From positions 116,910 to 180,909 of the forward strand of contig CAXXKI010000021.1 in the NCBI GenBank assembly GCA_963667855.2: a DNA stretch of 64,000 nt, read 5' to 3'. Positions within the stretch are counted from its first letter, which is position 1. Each line of letters begins with the position of its first letter. This stretch comes from G963667855 sp963667855 (GTDB lineage Bacteria > Planctomycetota > Phycisphaerae > UBA1845). Shown here piece after piece: positions 26,443-36,600 of the stretch. The notes below the pieces were generated by a model. That model made no database searches. It was not told where the DNA came from and worked only from the letters and a program-made list of their open reading frames with translations. The translations under genes were made by a program, and so were the position numbers.

Positions 26443-28191
26443 TTACGCGAGATCCGGCACCGGACCGGCCAGGAGTTCGTATTCCTCCATGGCCGACTTG
26501 TCACCGCTCAAAATGACGGCAATATCGGAGCGAATCTTGGGCAAGCCGTTGGTAATATAGCGGCGGGCAACACTCACCTTCCGCTGATTGTCTTTCGCCT
26601 GGCGGAGGAAGAGATAGCCGACGATAACCATTATCGCCGCGTCAACCAGCTTGCGGCCATGAAGATCCATGTACATGCCGCCTTCTGCTTTGACCTTGGC
26701 AACCCCGTCATGGACCAGCTTTTGTGCTTCTTCCAGAAGCTCGGCCAGAGGCTTGAGTTCATCGGGGTATTCCGCATCGCGGCAGCGATCGACCTCTTTA
26801 TCGAAAGCTTCCGAGCATACGCCACGGACGGCCGCCACTATCTGCAACTGGCTCGTACCTTCGTAAATGGTGGTGATACGGGCATCGCGGACAAGACGCT
26901 CGATCGGGTAATCCTTCATATACCCGGACCCGCCGAGAACCTGCAGTGCGTCGTAGGTAACCCGGTTGCACATTTCGGAACAGTAGTACTTGCTCATGGG
27001 AGTGAGCATGCCATTGAGCCGTTTGTACAGCCGAGCGTTCTTTTTCCGCTCTTTCTGCTCGTCCTTGTCGATGGGATCGCCACCTTCAAGAACTCGCTGA
27101 TTGTTATTTTCGTAATCGCAGATGGTGCAGGTTTCGTAGGTAAGCGCCCGCCCCACCTCGACAGCGATCTTCATATCCACGACCAGTTCGGCCACCGCGG
27201 GAAGCTGCTCGATTGACTTGCCGAACTGCTTTCGCTTATTCGCGTAATCGCGGGCAACGCGATAGGCCGCTTCGGCGATTCCCAACGACTGACCGGCGAT
27301 ACCCACCCGGGCACCGTTCATCAGAGCCATGACGTAACGAATAAGACCAAGCTGCCGCTCGCCAACCAGAACGCCGGGAGCGTTGTCGTAAACCATCTCG
27401 CAGGTCGGCGAGCCGTGAATTCCCAACTTGTCCTCCAGGTGGCGGATACGGATATGCGGCCCGCGATCGACGAGGAACAAGCTGAGCCCGCGTCCGTCCT
27501 TGGTGTCCGGTTCGCTGCGGGCCATGGTCAAAAGCACCTCGCCGCAACCGTTGGTGATGAATCGCTTCACACCATTGAGAACCCAATTGCCGTTTTCATC
27601 CTGCGTGGCTTTCAGGTTGACCGCCTGGAGATCGCTACCGGCGTCAGGTTCGGTAAGAACCATTGCTCCGGTCAGCTCACCGGCGGCGAATCGGGGGAGG
27701 TAGTCATCTTTAATATCCTGGGAGGCGAAAGCCTCGATGGTTTCGGCAATCCCCTGCAATCCCCAGAGGTTCATCAGCGAGGCGTCGGCCCGGCTGACCA
27801 TCTCCACACCCATGGTGTAAACGAGATTGGGGCAGTTCAACCCGCCGTATTGACGGGGAATAGTGAAAGCCATCATGTCGGCCTGGGCCAACACGTCCAG
27901 GTTCGCCCGCACGCCTTCACCGAGAGTTACGGTGCCGTCGGGATTGAGTGTATTACCTTCCTTGTCGACCTTCTCCGCCCGAGGAGCGATCCTCTCCGCG
28001 GCGACTTCACCAAGCGTGGTGAGAATGCGGCGATAGTTATCAATCGCGTCCGCCGCATCGACCGGGGCGTATTCCGAACCCGGCCCGTCGGTTAAGGTAA
28101 ACCCCTTCTCCTGAACTTCCGCTACGGAAGCCAGGTCGAGGTGGTCGAAAAGAAACTGAATATCTTCGTTGTCTTCAAAATAATTAGCCAT
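26443..28191 (-). CDS. Acyl-CoA dehydrogenase
   Basis: 582 residues, in the range of the longer (VLCAD/ACAD9- or FadE12-like) subfamily with an extended C-terminal region. FAD-binding middle-domain motifs are AMVLTEPDAGSDLQAV (about 176-191) and FITNG. The catalytic base is E444 in IYEGTSQLQ, preceded by QVLGGSGYMKDYPIERLVRD. It transfers electrons from acyl-CoA to the electron-transfer flavoprotein encoded immediately upstream. The start is only six bases after the etfA stop, so the two are translationally close. Acyl chain specificity is not determined. Confidence 0.92.
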   Translation of the reverse strand: MANYFEDNEDIQFLFDHLDLASVAEVQEKGFTLTDGPGSEYAPVDAADAIDNYRRILTTLGEVAAERIAPRAEKVDKEGNTLNPDGTVTLGEGVRANLDVLAQADMMAFTIPRQYGGLNCPNLVYTMGVEMVSRADASLMNLWGLQGIAETIEAFASQDIKDDYLPRFAAGELTGAMVLTEPDAGSDLQAVNLKATQDENGNWVLNGVKRFITNGCGEVLLTMARSEPDTKDGRGLSLFLVDRGPHIRIRHLEDKLGIHGSPTCEMVYDNAPGVLVGERQLGLIRYVMALMNGARVGIAGQSLGIAEAAYRVARDYANKRKQFGKSIEQLPAVAELVVDMKIAVEVGRALTYETCTICDYENNNQRVLEGGDPIDKDEQKERKKNARLYKRLNGMLTPMSKYYCSEMCNRVTYDALQVLGGSGYMKDYPIERLVRDARITTIYEGTSQLQIVAAVRGVCSEAFDKEVDRCRDAEYPDELKPLAELLEEAQKLVHDGVAKVKAEGGMYMDLHGRKLVDAAIMVIVGYLFLRQAKDNQRKVSVARRYITNGLPKIRSDIAVILSGDKSAMEEYELLAGPVPDLA

Positions 28192-28197
28192 GGCCGA

Positions 28198-29226
28198 TTA
28201 TGCCCGTTCCTTGATGGCTTTGATCATCATAGGTATGACCTTGTTCAGGTCACCAACAATTCCGTAATGTGCGACAGAGAAAATGGGAGCCTCGGGATCC
28301 TTGTCAATGGCAATGATCTTGGCCGAGTCTTCCATTCCCGCACGGTGCTGAACCGCACCGCTCACTCCGCAAGCTATATAAAGTGCCGGACGAACTGTGG
28401 TTCCGGTTTGCCCAATCTGGTGGTCGTGATCGATAAATCCACTATCGACTGCAGCACGCGAAGCACCAACCGCCCCGCCGAGCGCGCCGGCCAGATCGTA
28501 GATCAACTGGAAGTTTTCCTTGCTGCCGACACCGCCACCACCGGTAACGATTATCCGCGCACCTTTAAGGTCAACCTTCTTGTCCTGACGATGATGTTCG
28601 ATCACCTTCAGGGCGAGTTCGAAATCGGAGAATTCGACCTTCTCGTCGATCACCTCACCCTTACGGGATTTATCCGGATCGTAAAGCCGCATCACCCCTT
28701 CGCGAACGGTAGCCATCTGGGGCCAGCGATCATAGTTGATAATCGTGGCGATGATGTTACCACCGAAAGCCGGCCGCACCTGAAGCAAAAGATCCTTGTG
28801 CACTTCCTTGGTCTTCGGCTCTTTGTAGTCACCGATCTGGAGATCGGTACAGTCGGCCGTCAAACCGGCTTTCATCTCCGACGCAACGCGGGGAGCGAGA
28901 TCCCGCCCCAATGCAGTTGCACCGTAGAGAACCTGCTGTGGCTTGTGCTTTTCGATCAACGTGCACAGGACTCTGGCATAAGGAAGCGTGCGATACCGCT
29001 TGAGCTCGGGATGGTCTACGTAATAAACATTGTCGACCCCGTGAGCGATCAGTTTTGCACTGAGGTCGCGCACATCGTTACCCGGCAGAACGGCCCCTAC
29101 TGAGACGCCAAGCTTGTCGGCCAACTCCCGGGCGCGCCCGCACAATTCGAGCGATACGTCATTGAGGATTCCGTCTTCCTGTTCGGCGAAGACCCAAACC
29201 TCACCTTTTCGATTGGGTTCGATCAT
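28198..29226 (-). CDS. etfA: Electron transfer flavoprotein alpha subunit
   Basis: 342 residues. The N-terminal domain (VWVFAEQEDGILNDVSLEL) is followed by the C-terminal FAD domain. That domain contains the ETF-alpha signature: IVTGGGGVGSKENF, LGGAVGASRAAVDSG, QIGQTGTTVRPALY, GVSGAVQHRAGM and IAIDKDPEAPIF. It accepts electrons from the acyl-CoA dehydrogenase and passes them to a quinone oxidoreductase. It lies in the order etfB-etfA-acd, all on the minus strand. Confidence 0.95.
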   Translation of the reverse strand: MIEPNRKGEVWVFAEQEDGILNDVSLELCGRARELADKLGVSVGAVLPGNDVRDLSAKLIAHGVDNVYYVDHPELKRYRTLPYARVLCTLIEKHKPQQVLYGATALGRDLAPRVASEMKAGLTADCTDLQIGDYKEPKTKEVHKDLLLQVRPAFGGNIIATIINYDRWPQMATVREGVMRLYDPDKSRKGEVIDEKVEFSDFELALKVIEHHRQDKKVDLKGARIIVTGGGGVGSKENFQLIYDLAGALGGAVGASRAAVDSGFIDHDHQIGQTGTTVRPALYIACGVSGAVQHRAGMEDSAKIIAIDKDPEAPIFSVAHYGIVGDLNKVIPMMIKAIKERA

Positions 29227-29354
29227 TTCTTGAACCTAAGTAATCACCATATTAGCCGGAGCTAAACGTCCGACACCGGTTTATCATTAATATTAAAGCC
29301 AGCCCAGGGTAAACCACCGCGCCGGTTCACCAGGCCAACCGCTTACCACGTCTA

Positions 29355-30269
29355 CTACCCCAGAGTATGGTCATCGATAAGTTCGTGAACCATCTGGCGT
29401 ATGCCTTCTTCGGTCGCAGGCACCTCGTTGTGATCATCCTTGGTGAGGATGACGGACTGGATCCGATGCACCTTGGTAGGCGATCCGGATAGCCCGCACC
29501 ACTGCATATCGGCCTGTATGTGATCCAGATCCCATAGCTCGATCAGCAGGTTTTTCGACTTCAACGCCTCTACGCGCTTCTTGGCTTCGGCCGCGATTTC
29601 CTCTTCAGAGGCATCCGCCATTTCCTTAGCCAACTGCTGCTGAACTTCCAAAGGAGTTCGAGCGCGTTTGTACTGCATAACCTTGCGGGAAACATAAGGA
29701 CGAGGTTCGTTAGCCGTATCCAGAACAGTCAAGACCACTGGAGTCGGGGCCTCTACGATTTCCCACCCGTTGCCAAGGTTTCTTCGAACACGAACGGTGC
29801 TGCCGTTAACGCTCTCGAAGCCCTCGAAGTAGGTAATCTGCAGGTGTCCGAGTTTCTCGGCCATCTGCGGACCAACCTGGGCGGTATCTCCGTCGATAGC
29901 CTGTCGACCACAGAATACCAGATCGTAATTACCGATCTTCTTGACCGCTTGAGAGAGGATGTAACTGGTAGCGAGAGTATCGCTGGCCGCCGCCCGCCTG
30001 TCGCTGACCAGAATGCAGCGGTCCGCACCTCTATAAAGGCAGGCGCGAAGCACGTCGGCCGCACCGGGAGGCCCCATGCAGACGGCTGTTACAGTTCCAC
30101 CCTTCTCTTCCCGCAAAGCCAAGGCGGCTTCCAGGGCGTGAAGATCTTCCGGGTTAAAAACGGCCGGCAAAGCGGCTCGATTTACGGTCCCATCATCTTT
30201 CATGGCATCGCCAGTTATATTGGCGGTGTCAGGAACCTGTTTAACGCATACAATACTATGAAGAGCCAA
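29355..30269 (-). CDS. etfB: Electron transfer flavoprotein beta subunit
   Basis: 304 residues from a TTG at 30269, chosen because GGAGAAG stands about six bases upstream and the protein then begins ALHSIVCVKQVPDT as in ETF-beta proteins. No ATG is available. The AMP-binding region and the ETF-beta signature (VRRNLGNGWEIVEAPTPVVLTV, split here at GNGWE) are present, as is the FCGRQAIDGDTAQVGPQMAE loop. It is longer than the ~255-residue classical form. First gene of the operon; the gap to etfA is 128 bases. Confidence 0.93.
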   Translation of the reverse strand: MALHSIVCVKQVPDTANITGDAMKDDGTVNRAALPAVFNPEDLHALEAALALREEKGGTVTAVCMGPPGAADVLRACLYRGADRCILVSDRRAAASDTLATSYILSQAVKKIGNYDLVFCGRQAIDGDTAQVGPQMAEKLGHLQITYFEGFESVNGSTVRVRRNLGNGWEIVEAPTPVVLTVLDTANEPRPYVSRKVMQYKRARTPLEVQQQLAKEMADASEEEIAAEAKKRVEALKSKNLLIELWDLDHIQADMQWCGLSGSPTKVHRIQSVILTKDDHNEVPATEEGIRQMVHELIDDHTLG

Positions 30270-30772
30270 GACTTCTTCTCCAAAACAAAGCAAAAGCTGT
30301 TATCGGCAAGCGGTAACCGTAACGAAGGTATAGCAGATCGTCAAGATTAAGAGTGCGACGAGTAGCTCCCGCCCCAAGGATTCCCTGTGAATTACATAAC
30401 AGCCTGATCGCATCCCACTTATTTACCGCTCTTTACGTATTCCTTACGTAAAAAGCTGAAAGCAATAAGTAACCATCAAGTTACCCGTTTTCACGCGAGT
30501 AATCGAGCCCGTAACGCCAATCCATTGTCATTACCGTCGTTTAAGTTGTTAACTTATTGCGACCGGGTCATCCTGGCAAGACAGGAAGTATCGATAAACC
30601 AATCAGGATCAGGCTTCGGAATTCGTACAGTGAAATGGCAGGCAAACGGCACCTGTCCGTTGAAGATCGCTGCGCTTCCCCTTCATAGGCGACGTTGCCG
30701 GCAAAGTACATACCCAACGCAGCGGTTCCCAGAGTGGAACACTCCTAAAAACTGAAGAGTTGTGGAACAGGC
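30270..30772. other. Intergenic region upstream of etfB
   Basis: About 500 bases. No gene or repeat copy is convincing. It presumably carries the promoters of the etf operon. Confidence 0.35.
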
Positions 30773-30818
30773 AAAAACTGATCGAGCCACGCAACAAAAA
30801 AGACTCGATCAGTTTTTT
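30773..30818 (-). terminator. Bidirectional rho-independent terminator
   Basis: AAAACTGATCGAG pairs with CTCGATCAGTTTT, with six T on the plus side and five on the minus side. It lies 18 bases after the stop of the exported Cys-rich protein gene. Confidence 0.85.
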
Positions 30819-30835
30819 AAAAACCGCTTAACCGT

Positions 30836-31546
30836 TTAGCCGGCGGGGAGACTACTCTGATCGGATTGAGCTACCGCAAACACTGTTCCAGCTTTCCATC
30901 GACAGGATCTAGTTTTACCGCAACTTACCCCTGTATCACAATCATCTTTCGAGCATGATCTGGTTGATTTGCCCAATCCAAAGCATACGCAGGACGATGT
31001 GCCGCCCGCCGCCATCGCGAATTCGCTGCTGAACTCACTTAAACTGACTTGCGTGAACATGCGATAGTTGGAATTACCAATAGTAAGCCCAAGTACTCCC
31101 ACCCCGCCATCGTCACTGTCAACGTCCAGATCAATAAACCCACTGAGTTGCGCCTGACCATCTTCAAACATGGCTACCCATGCAGGACGCTTCCCCGACT
31201 CCTGGACCATTACCACATCGGACAGGGTTTCACCATCCTTGATGACAGTTACTGTTTCGGTTCCCCTGTCCCAGTAAATCTCGATAAACGCCGTTCCCAG
31301 ATCGCCATTCCACAACAGTACGACATCTTTAACCGCAAGCCAGTCTTCGACTTCAAAATGCTCCAGGCGGTTTTCACCAAACTGCGCCCAGTACTCGGAA
31401 ATATCCGCTTCTCCATCAGCAACCCTGGTCAAGGTTATCGATGCCGACGTACTCTGCCACCCATTGGCGGTATTCGAAGTGCTGTTGGTCTGGGCGAAAA
31501 CAGAAGCGGCAAACAGCAGCACAATCAGCAAAGGCATTTTTCTCAT
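30836..31546 (-). CDS. Exported protein with Cys-rich C-terminus
   Basis: 236 residues from the ATG at 31546, which has AAGGA upstream. The signal peptide is MPLLIVLLFAASVFAQ. The mature part is acidic and beta-rich (WAQFGENRLEHFEVEDW, VLLWNGDLGTAFIEIYWD). The last ~50 residues contain seven cysteines, including SSCVCFGLGKSTRSCSKDDC and CGKTRSC, perhaps a disulfide-stabilised knot. No family is recognised. It is downstream of, and co-directional with, another exported protein gene. Confidence 0.65.
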   Translation of the reverse strand: MRKMPLLIVLLFAASVFAQTNSTSNTANGWQSTSASITLTRVADGEADISEYWAQFGENRLEHFEVEDWLAVKDVVLLWNGDLGTAFIEIYWDRGTETVTVIKDGETLSDVVMVQESGKRPAWVAMFEDGQAQLSGFIDLDVDSDDGGVGVLGLTIGNSNYRMFTQVSLSEFSSEFAMAAGGTSSCVCFGLGKSTRSCSKDDCDTGVSCGKTRSCRWKAGTVFAVAQSDQSSLPAG

Positions 31547-31721
31547 AAGGCTAATCCTTAATCTAAGCATTCACAGAACCAACAGGCGCAATTACACTTT
31601 ACGCCTATACCATGATTCCACGTCAGCCCCCGGATAGTACCCCTTTTTTCACCTCCTTTCCCGTGCATACGGCGAATCGCTCTCTCCCTCCCTCCAATCT
31701 CAGGATCCGGTGAAACTTACG

Positions 31722-32528
31722 CTACCTCTTTTCGCCGACCAGTGTAGGTTTGAACATCTTCTCCCAGGTTTCAACAGGAATGGGCGATGTTGAATAGCTG
31801 AAATGCCTGCTGTATTCCAATTCAGGTTTACCGGTATCCGTATAATAGGTTTCCCACAGAACGCACAGCCCCGTGTCCGGATCCCAATAGTGGCGATCCT
31901 CGCGATCGCCGGCGGGGATCCGGCGAATGACAACCCAGCACAGTTTGTCGCCGACTTTTCGTCGTTCCTGGATCACCTCAAGCATGGATACCTCGGGGTC
32001 GAGAAACAACGGAATTTTATCCTTGAGTTTACCTGTATTCTCTCCCAGCCACGTGGAAAAGGAGCTGGCCAGCGGGCAAAGGTAGCCTCCGATCCCCTCG
32101 CTGTTATACATGTTGTCCGTCCCATCCCGATACGGAGGAGGAGATGGATAGGACATAACCAAATTATGGAAATCATCATCCGATCCGCCAAAAACACGAT
32201 TTTCCCAAACAGTCCCATCGCGCAGGAGGATCTCCGCAACCAGTTTCTCCTGTTTGTAAAATTCCTGCCGGGGATCCTGAATGAACAATCGGCTGTAAAG
32301 CTTACCGGGCGTCATCTTCGACTCCGCCCGCAACACGAATCCCTCAACCCGAGTGGTTATTTTCAAATCGACGGAAAGAAACTCCGTTTGGATAAGAACC
32401 TGAGATGCCTTGCGCTGCAGCTTTTCCAATATTTTCTCTTGTGCGCTCCGATCCCATTCGACCGCCGCGTACGCCGTGAAGGAAACCATCAAGACCCCAA
32501 CCACCGGGCCCGTTACCATTCGGAACAT
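31722..32528 (-). CDS. Exported hypothetical protein
   Basis: 268 residues from the ATG at 32528, preceded by GGAAAGGGCAGG; a longer frame to 32621 has no such site. The signal peptide is VTGPVVGVLMVSFTAYA. The mature part has a lipoprotein-carrier-like layout (SVDLKITTRVEGFVLRAESK, WENRVFGGSDDDFHNLVM, RHYWDPDTGLCVLWETY, ELEYSRHFSYSTSPIP). This resembles the DUF-type outer-membrane lipoprotein carrier (LolA-like) fold often seen in planctomycetes. That resemblance is an inference from pattern only. No catalytic motif is visible. Confidence 0.6.
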   Translation of the reverse strand: MFRMVTGPVVGVLMVSFTAYAAVEWDRSAQEKILEKLQRKASQVLIQTEFLSVDLKITTRVEGFVLRAESKMTPGKLYSRLFIQDPRQEFYKQEKLVAEILLRDGTVWENRVFGGSDDDFHNLVMSYPSPPPYRDGTDNMYNSEGIGGYLCPLASSFSTWLGENTGKLKDKIPLFLDPEVSMLEVIQERRKVGDKLCWVVIRRIPAGDREDRHYWDPDTGLCVLWETYYTDTGKPELEYSRHFSYSTSPIPVETWEKMFKPTLVGEKR

Positions 32529-33043
32529 CAACCTGCCCTTTCCAAAGTAACTTCCGTATTCACCAAACACTGCAAAGATAGGGAAAAACGCCCCAAAACC
32601 TCTTGAGGCGGACGTCAACACCGGATGCTATTAACTTAAAACACTAACTGAGTTTATCGAAAGCCTTTAATTACCCTGTTAATGGCCAAAAATGTATTGA
32701 AGCGCTGTACCACGAACTGTTACTTGCAGCTTCGTATCCCCTTGATCGAGATGGAATCGGAGTACGGACATACAACTGGGGATATATTACATGAACTCGG
32801 TTATCCAGCTTTCTATGTCCTATAACGACAACCTGGAACAAGGCGCGCGCCAAAAACGATTTTTCTTCCCAAAAATCCATTCGCCGCCCCGGGCGGCCCT
32901 GGCCGTGCCGTGACCAGACGCCTGGAGATTCAAGCATAAACCGGTCAATATAGCTTTTTAAACCCCTTACCGCAGGAAGTGGTTCAACCATAGAGAAAAC
33001 GGAATCCTCGCCACTTCCGCAGACTCGTCGTTTTAGTAAAAGT
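32529..33043. other. Intergenic region without recognised features
   Basis: About 515 bases between the exported-protein gene and the terminator of the small transcription unit. No repeat family or supported reading frame is seen. Confidence 0.4.
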
Positions 33044-33082
33044 AAAAAAAACGGCCCGCCGACGGGAACTCCGCCGACGGGC
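33044..33082 (-). terminator. Terminator of the small transcription unit
   Basis: A 12-pair stem (GCCCG...CGGGC outer arms with GC-rich inner pairs) is followed on the minus strand by GCCG and eight T. No conventional gene ends here. Confidence 0.85.
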
Positions 33083-33351
33083 TAGGATTATTGAACTTGA
33101 AGCTGCCCGAGCAGCCACGTTAGCTGCGTCAGGACAGCCACCTCATACATTCGCCATTAACCATAATCACCTCCTACAAATGGGCTGGTTGCCTCGATCG
33201 ACAACTGGCAGTAGCCGTCGAGCTTTAACCGTGCCACCGACCGTCGCCGGTAAGCCCTCGCGGTGATACCGCGCGAGAGATTGTGACATTCCATTAATCC
33301 CCGTGCCCAAGAAATTTTTCGAGGACAACAGCGTGCCACAGTGGCCTCTCT
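33083..33351 (-). ncRNA. Candidate structured RNA or micro-protein transcript
   Basis: This ~270-base interval lies between a strong promoter and a strong terminator on the minus strand. It is rich in short hairpins, e.g. CTCGCGCGGT with ACCGCGAG, and CAGC-TAACGTG-GCTG near the end. It also contains a perfect AGGAGGTGATT ribosome-binding site (33165-33175), then ATG (33164) and an 11-residue frame, MVNGECMRWLS, stopping at 33129. I do not recognise it as tmRNA, 6S, RNase P, SRP RNA or a known riboswitch. Confidence 0.5.
33157..33339 (-). CDS. Possible small basic protein within the transcript
   Basis: A 60-residue frame with GTG start, five bases after GAGAGG and about a dozen bases after the predicted transcription start. 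It contains ARCCPRKISWARG, ITARAYRRRSVARL and a C-terminal FVGGDYG. Its stop overlaps the start region of the 11-residue micro-frame. Because the DNA also encodes hairpins, the frame may be incidental. Confidence 0.25.
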   Translation of the reverse strand: MARCCPRKISWARGLMECHNLSRGITARAYRRRSVARLKLDGYCQLSIEATSPFVGGDYG

Positions 33352-33357
33352 GTTTCT

Positions 33358-33387
33358 AGTGTAGCGCCGCCAGGTTACCCAAGTCAA
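33358..33387 (-). promoter_or_regulatory. Strong sigma-70 type promoter
   Basis: TTGACT (33382-33387) and TACACT (33358-33363) on the minus strand are separated by 18 bases. They point at the small transcription unit. Confidence 0.7.
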
Positions 33388-33583
33388 GATTTTTTCGCCG
33401 ACCCGACATTAATAAACGAATTAAAGGTAAGCTTTATCGGACATGAACCGGATCGCGATCGACAACCGCGTGGGTAAATGAATACAACATTTAAACTCAC
33501 CTGCCCACATTGGGAATACCATATAAAGAAAAGTAGCTGCGAAATGCAATCAACGTTGGAAGATCAAAGAAACACAAGGCATG

Positions 33584-33617
33584 AAAAAACCCCGCCCGAC
33601 AGTATTGTCGGGCGGGG
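33584..33617 (-). terminator. Terminator of the 1568-residue secreted protein gene
   Basis: CCCCGCCCGAC and GTCGGGCGGGG form an 11-bp perfect stem with a six-base loop. It is followed on the minus strand by six T, about 38 bases after the stop. Confidence 0.93.
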
Positions 33618-33654
33618 TCCGGCAAACTTACTTTAACTGTCAACAGCCACCATC

Positions 33655-36600
33655 TTACATGGGAGGCTCAAGAACAGCCGCAAACGCGGAGAAGTCCCGC
33701 AGATCGATGTCACCGTCACTGTCAAAATCAAACGACTCCAGACAGGCATCAACGCATTGCGAGTCAAACGGTGCGGGGACAGTACCCGGACCCGACAAGC
33801 AATCGGCAAAGGCCTTGAAATCGTCGATATCTACGGAGCCATCGGCATCCCAGTCACCACCGGAGATATCCTCACAACCATCACCGATGTCGTTACCGTT
33901 GCAGTCACCACCAATAAAGCCCTCGACGCGAACATTGTCGATAAGGCCAAAACTGAGGTCCGGATTATCGGAGACCGAACTGTATCGGTCGAAATATCCC
34001 AGACTGATGGCACCGTCGAGCGGGAAGTCGGCTCCCACTGTCCGATCGAGTCTGCACAGTGGCAAACCATCGATCGTCCAGGTGACAGTATCCCCCACAA
34101 CAACGATTTCAACTTCGCGCCAGGCAAAACCAGCACACCCGTTGTTCAGGGAACCGGTCTGCTGCGTATAGTTGTTCTGCTGGTATGTCGGAGCAGACTG
34201 ACCAGCGAAATAGTTCTCAATATCGTTGTCGGTGGTGGCGTTGGCGTTGTAATCATCAACCAACCACTGACCACTGGCGAGATATTGTAAACCACTGTTC
34301 TTATACGCACGATAGTCATAAGTCTCACCACCGTCACCATCGACGGCAAACCAACCGCCGCTTCCGGTTGAAGTGTTATTGAGAGTCACGCCATCGTATC
34401 CGACGCCGGCACAGACGTGTTCCGTGGAACCAGTACCACCGCCAGGCAGCGGTCCGTTGACATTTATCCACATATCGAACGTCAACTTGTAGTCACCGCC
34501 AAAGACGTATCCGGTCGGGGTAATCATAATGCATTCCGCAGCGGCCGGATCGACGATGTTGGCGCCAAACCTGACACCAAGCGTGGTTCCACTTGAATGC
34601 GGGGCTGGGGGTATACCCATAGAACTGTAATCCCACGCCCAGTCAACCGACGTATCTTCCGAAGAAGTGTTGATTGTGTAGTTGGGCGACGTATCCGTAT
34701 CGAAGTCATCCTCAAACGCAACTCCACATGGAGTCTGCAAAACAGCAACGATAGCTACCACGGAAGGATCGCTTTCGATGCCGTTAACCGTCTGAGTCGC
34801 CGTAATCTGCGTCAACTGCGTCAACGAAGGTACGGTAACTTCTACAGATTCGGTTCCACCTGCCGCGCTACCGATGGGGCTTCCGTTGCCGTAAACGGTC
34901 ACAACAGAAGCGGTTCCGTTAAACAAGGTCATAACATCGTTGACGATAACCTTGGTGGAAAGCGCAACAATGGGCTTGGTAAGAGTCGGGGCCGGAGGCT
35001 TGGACACAACCCGAGGAATAGCCTTGTCACTCGTACCCGCAGGTGTAGTCTGAGTGGCGGTGAACTCATCCATCATCTCCAGCGTAGTGGATGACGTATC
35101 AAAATCGGCAATACCATTCACCGGAACCTCGGTACCAAAGAGTACACCATTCAGATAGAGATCAACAGATGTTGCGGTTGGATCGACATCCTGAACCCGA
35201 ACGGTATCCACATTACCGACTATCGGCGCCAGAATTGTGGGTCTGGGTACGGGGTTATCGCTTTCGCCCTCAAACAGAACCCAGCAGCCGACAGCTCTGG
35301 CGGTATCCGCAAACGGAGTAAGGCGAACTTCAGGCCTGGCTGCGTTATAGTTGGTATTTTCTTCATCGCCCCAGGACCAGGTGGTCTTGTTCGAGTAGAA
35401 CCCGTCCTTACTTGCCTCTGATGACCAGACCGAATCCCAACTGACCACTTCACCCGGCGTATTGTAACGGCGACCGGGATAGGGATTTCCATCTTCACTA
35501 TCATCCAGTACCACCTTGGTGCCGGTATTGTCAATAATATACAGATGATCCAGGTAAATCGTATACGGCCCTACGCTGGCACCATTTGAATCGATACTGA
35601 AGAAGAACGAATCGATATGATAATTCCCGCCGTCCGGCGTCAGACTACCATCGCCACCGAACCATCCGGTAACCGGTTCTTCACCCGGAATCAGGGAAAA
35701 CTCGATATTCTGCCATTGCCCCATGATGGGTAAAAGCGGCTTACCGACAGGTGCATTGGTAAATGCCTTGGCCGCACCAACGAATTCGTAGTCAGCATCA
35801 GCCGGATCACCGTTCTCATCCAGGCAAAGAGTCATGGTCAGACTCATATTCGGAGGATTACGCACGATCTTGCCCTCAGACGGATCTCCTTCAATGCCGC
35901 CTATCACCTGAGTAACCGTAATAATGTCACCATCAACAAAAGCGGGAACGGTAAAGGTGATCGGATCAGTCGCCGGATTCGTCTCGGTATGAACCAGGTT
36001 CACATCGTTGGCGTAAACTTTAATCGCCGTAGCGAATCCCTCTGCCACTCCGGAAACGGTTATTGTTGTGGCGCCAGGTATAAGCTCATCGTCATCGATG
36101 GTTAGAACCGGAATGGAAACTTCAACCGGGATCGAATGACAACTCGTCTCGCCGCCAACCGTCTGGGTAGCAGTGATATCTGCCTCGATAACCAGGGCAG
36201 GACTGACCGGCACGACTACAGTCGTACTTTCAAACCCTGTAGTAGTAACGCTACCGATAGATACGGCATTGGAGAATACCTCGACCTCCGTAGCGTTAGT
36301 ATCAACATCATTAACGGTAACGGAAGTCAATCCCGGATAGAGAATTTCCTCAACATTGGGAGCAGCAACCTCCGGATCACCAAACGGATGCAAAGTACCA
36401 CCCGCACCAACGGTGACCGACACGTTGTCGAACATCATCATAGGACCGTTGTTACTGTATCCTTCACCAATGATCAAAGCATCGAAAGACAGACTGTTGG
36501 GACGAGGAACACCATCCGCGGCAGCACCACCGGCAACCGTGTACGATGCTGGAGTCACCATGACGTCGTCGATGTACCAGTTGACATAATCGCCATCAAC

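Noticed and set aside
26269..29103. Long plus-strand open frames (over 300 codons) opposite the acyl-CoA dehydrogenase and etfA genes
   Set aside because: The minus-strand genes are unmistakable by motif. High-GC codon bias leaves the opposite frame open, and no start signals or domains support the shadows.
33044..33351. tmRNA, 6S RNA, RNase P RNA or SRP RNA at the small transcription unit
   Set aside because: None of the signature sequences of these RNAs (tmRNA 3' acceptor-type end, RNase P P4 motifs, SRP tetraloop domain) could be found.
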